Made by a program: the position numbers and the translations under genes. A DNA stretch of 64,000 nucleotides, from the NCBI GenBank assembly GCA_964421595.1, contig CAYQXY010000026.1:15723-79722 (forward strand), in the 5' to 3' direction. Shown piece after piece: positions 63,594-64,000 of this stretch (positions are counted from its first letter, which is position 1; each line of letters opens with the position of its first letter). The notes beneath the pieces were generated by a model, which was not told where the DNA came from, did no database searches, and was given only the letters and a program-made list of their open reading frames with translations. Origin of the DNA: PXAP01 sp964421595. GTDB taxonomy: Bacteria > Bacteroidota > Bacteroidia > Bacteroidales > PUMT01.

Positions 63594-64000
63594 AACACTT
63601 TAATCGGATGAACGCGTTGATTACAGATATTAACGTTAGCTCTATACAAATAAACGAATGATTTTGCTTGACGTTTGTCATTTGCTGGTGATATGAATCA
63701 CCATCATTTGGTTAATTTGATCAGGAGTAAGCTACCACTGGTGTCATCGAATTCTGGCAGTCGAAACATTCTGAACTAACAACTGCCTGAGAAGCAACCC
63801 CATATCGAATCACATGGTGTTTGAAGTATTTTTTTCAAACAGATGCAGACCGGGTTATTCATCACTAACTGAAAAACCAATTTTATCAGGTTAGCGGTTT
63901 CTGAATCTCCCATGAGCCAGGGCACACAATAAGAAATGTAAAAAGCATGGGTGATCCATCGGAATTGAAACACTGAATATGAATTACCAGCTAAACATAA
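63594..64000. other. Right end of window, no gene recognised
   Basis: 407 bp with only short open frames of unlikely composition on both strands. No tRNA, repeat or mobile-element end can be supported. Confidence 0.35.

Noticed and set aside
1..64000. tRNA genes or insertion sequences
   Set aside because: No cloverleaf with a T-loop signature in the gaps and no transposase or terminal inverted repeats were seen.

Overview
The window looks like chromosomal DNA of a Bacteroidota bacterium, probably of the order Bacteroidales or a close relative. The evidence is the eukaryote-like IleRS followed by a TraR/DksA-like gene and lspA, a UpxY-type NusG paralogue, DUF6089 and FISUMP proteins, MacB/FtsX-type permeases, a SiaC (DUF1987) protein, several TAnnTTTG promoter elements and few Shine-Dalgarno sequences. 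I see no rRNA, tRNA, CRISPR array or insertion sequence.

Left part (1-34.3 kb): mostly very large minus-strand genes in three apparent operons. (i) A fused TcB-TcC toxin protein (2565 aa) followed by a TcA-like subunit that runs off the left end. (ii) A subtilase-von Willebrand A fusion (1467 aa), a 695-aa protein with an internal duplication, and a 548-aa protein with a possible ThuA-like region, closed by an intrinsic terminator at 13.08 kb. (iii) Two giant proteins I do not recognise (1634 and 1231 aa). None of the seven has a visible signal peptide or lipobox. The non-coding stretch upstream of each operon carries degenerate short direct repeats, the clearest being about 12 copies of a 25-bp unit at 22.0-22.3 kb. 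Interspersed are an orphan HicB antitoxin, a DUF6089 outer-membrane protein, a RloA/RloB (AbiL-like) putative defence pair behind a dyad, and a relic of a surE nucleotidase gene. My inference is a Tc-toxin-centred accessory locus with undescribed partner proteins.

Middle part (35-49 kb): ordinary genes for an outer-membrane barrel, an SDR epimerase, riboflavin synthase, a ferredoxin, a FISUMP lipoprotein, a UpxY antiterminator, an NlpC/P60 lipoprotein, a PhoR-like histidine kinase, and the ileS - traR/dksA - lspA group. A two-gene overlapping operon with a HEPN protein lies at 38.0-38.8 kb.

Right part (49-64 kb): a hydrolase operon and two MacB/FtsX-like permeases on opposite strands around an NTF2-like gene. 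The first permease has a good candidate sigma-54 promoter with two identical-format dyads about 100-125 bp upstream of the predicted start, the layout expected for an enhancer-binding protein. Then come an antitoxin-like gene whose toxin is reduced to six codons, a membrane protein, a ferric-iron ABC importer (fbpABC type), a SiaC-like protein and a lipoprotein whose start region is tandemly duplicated.
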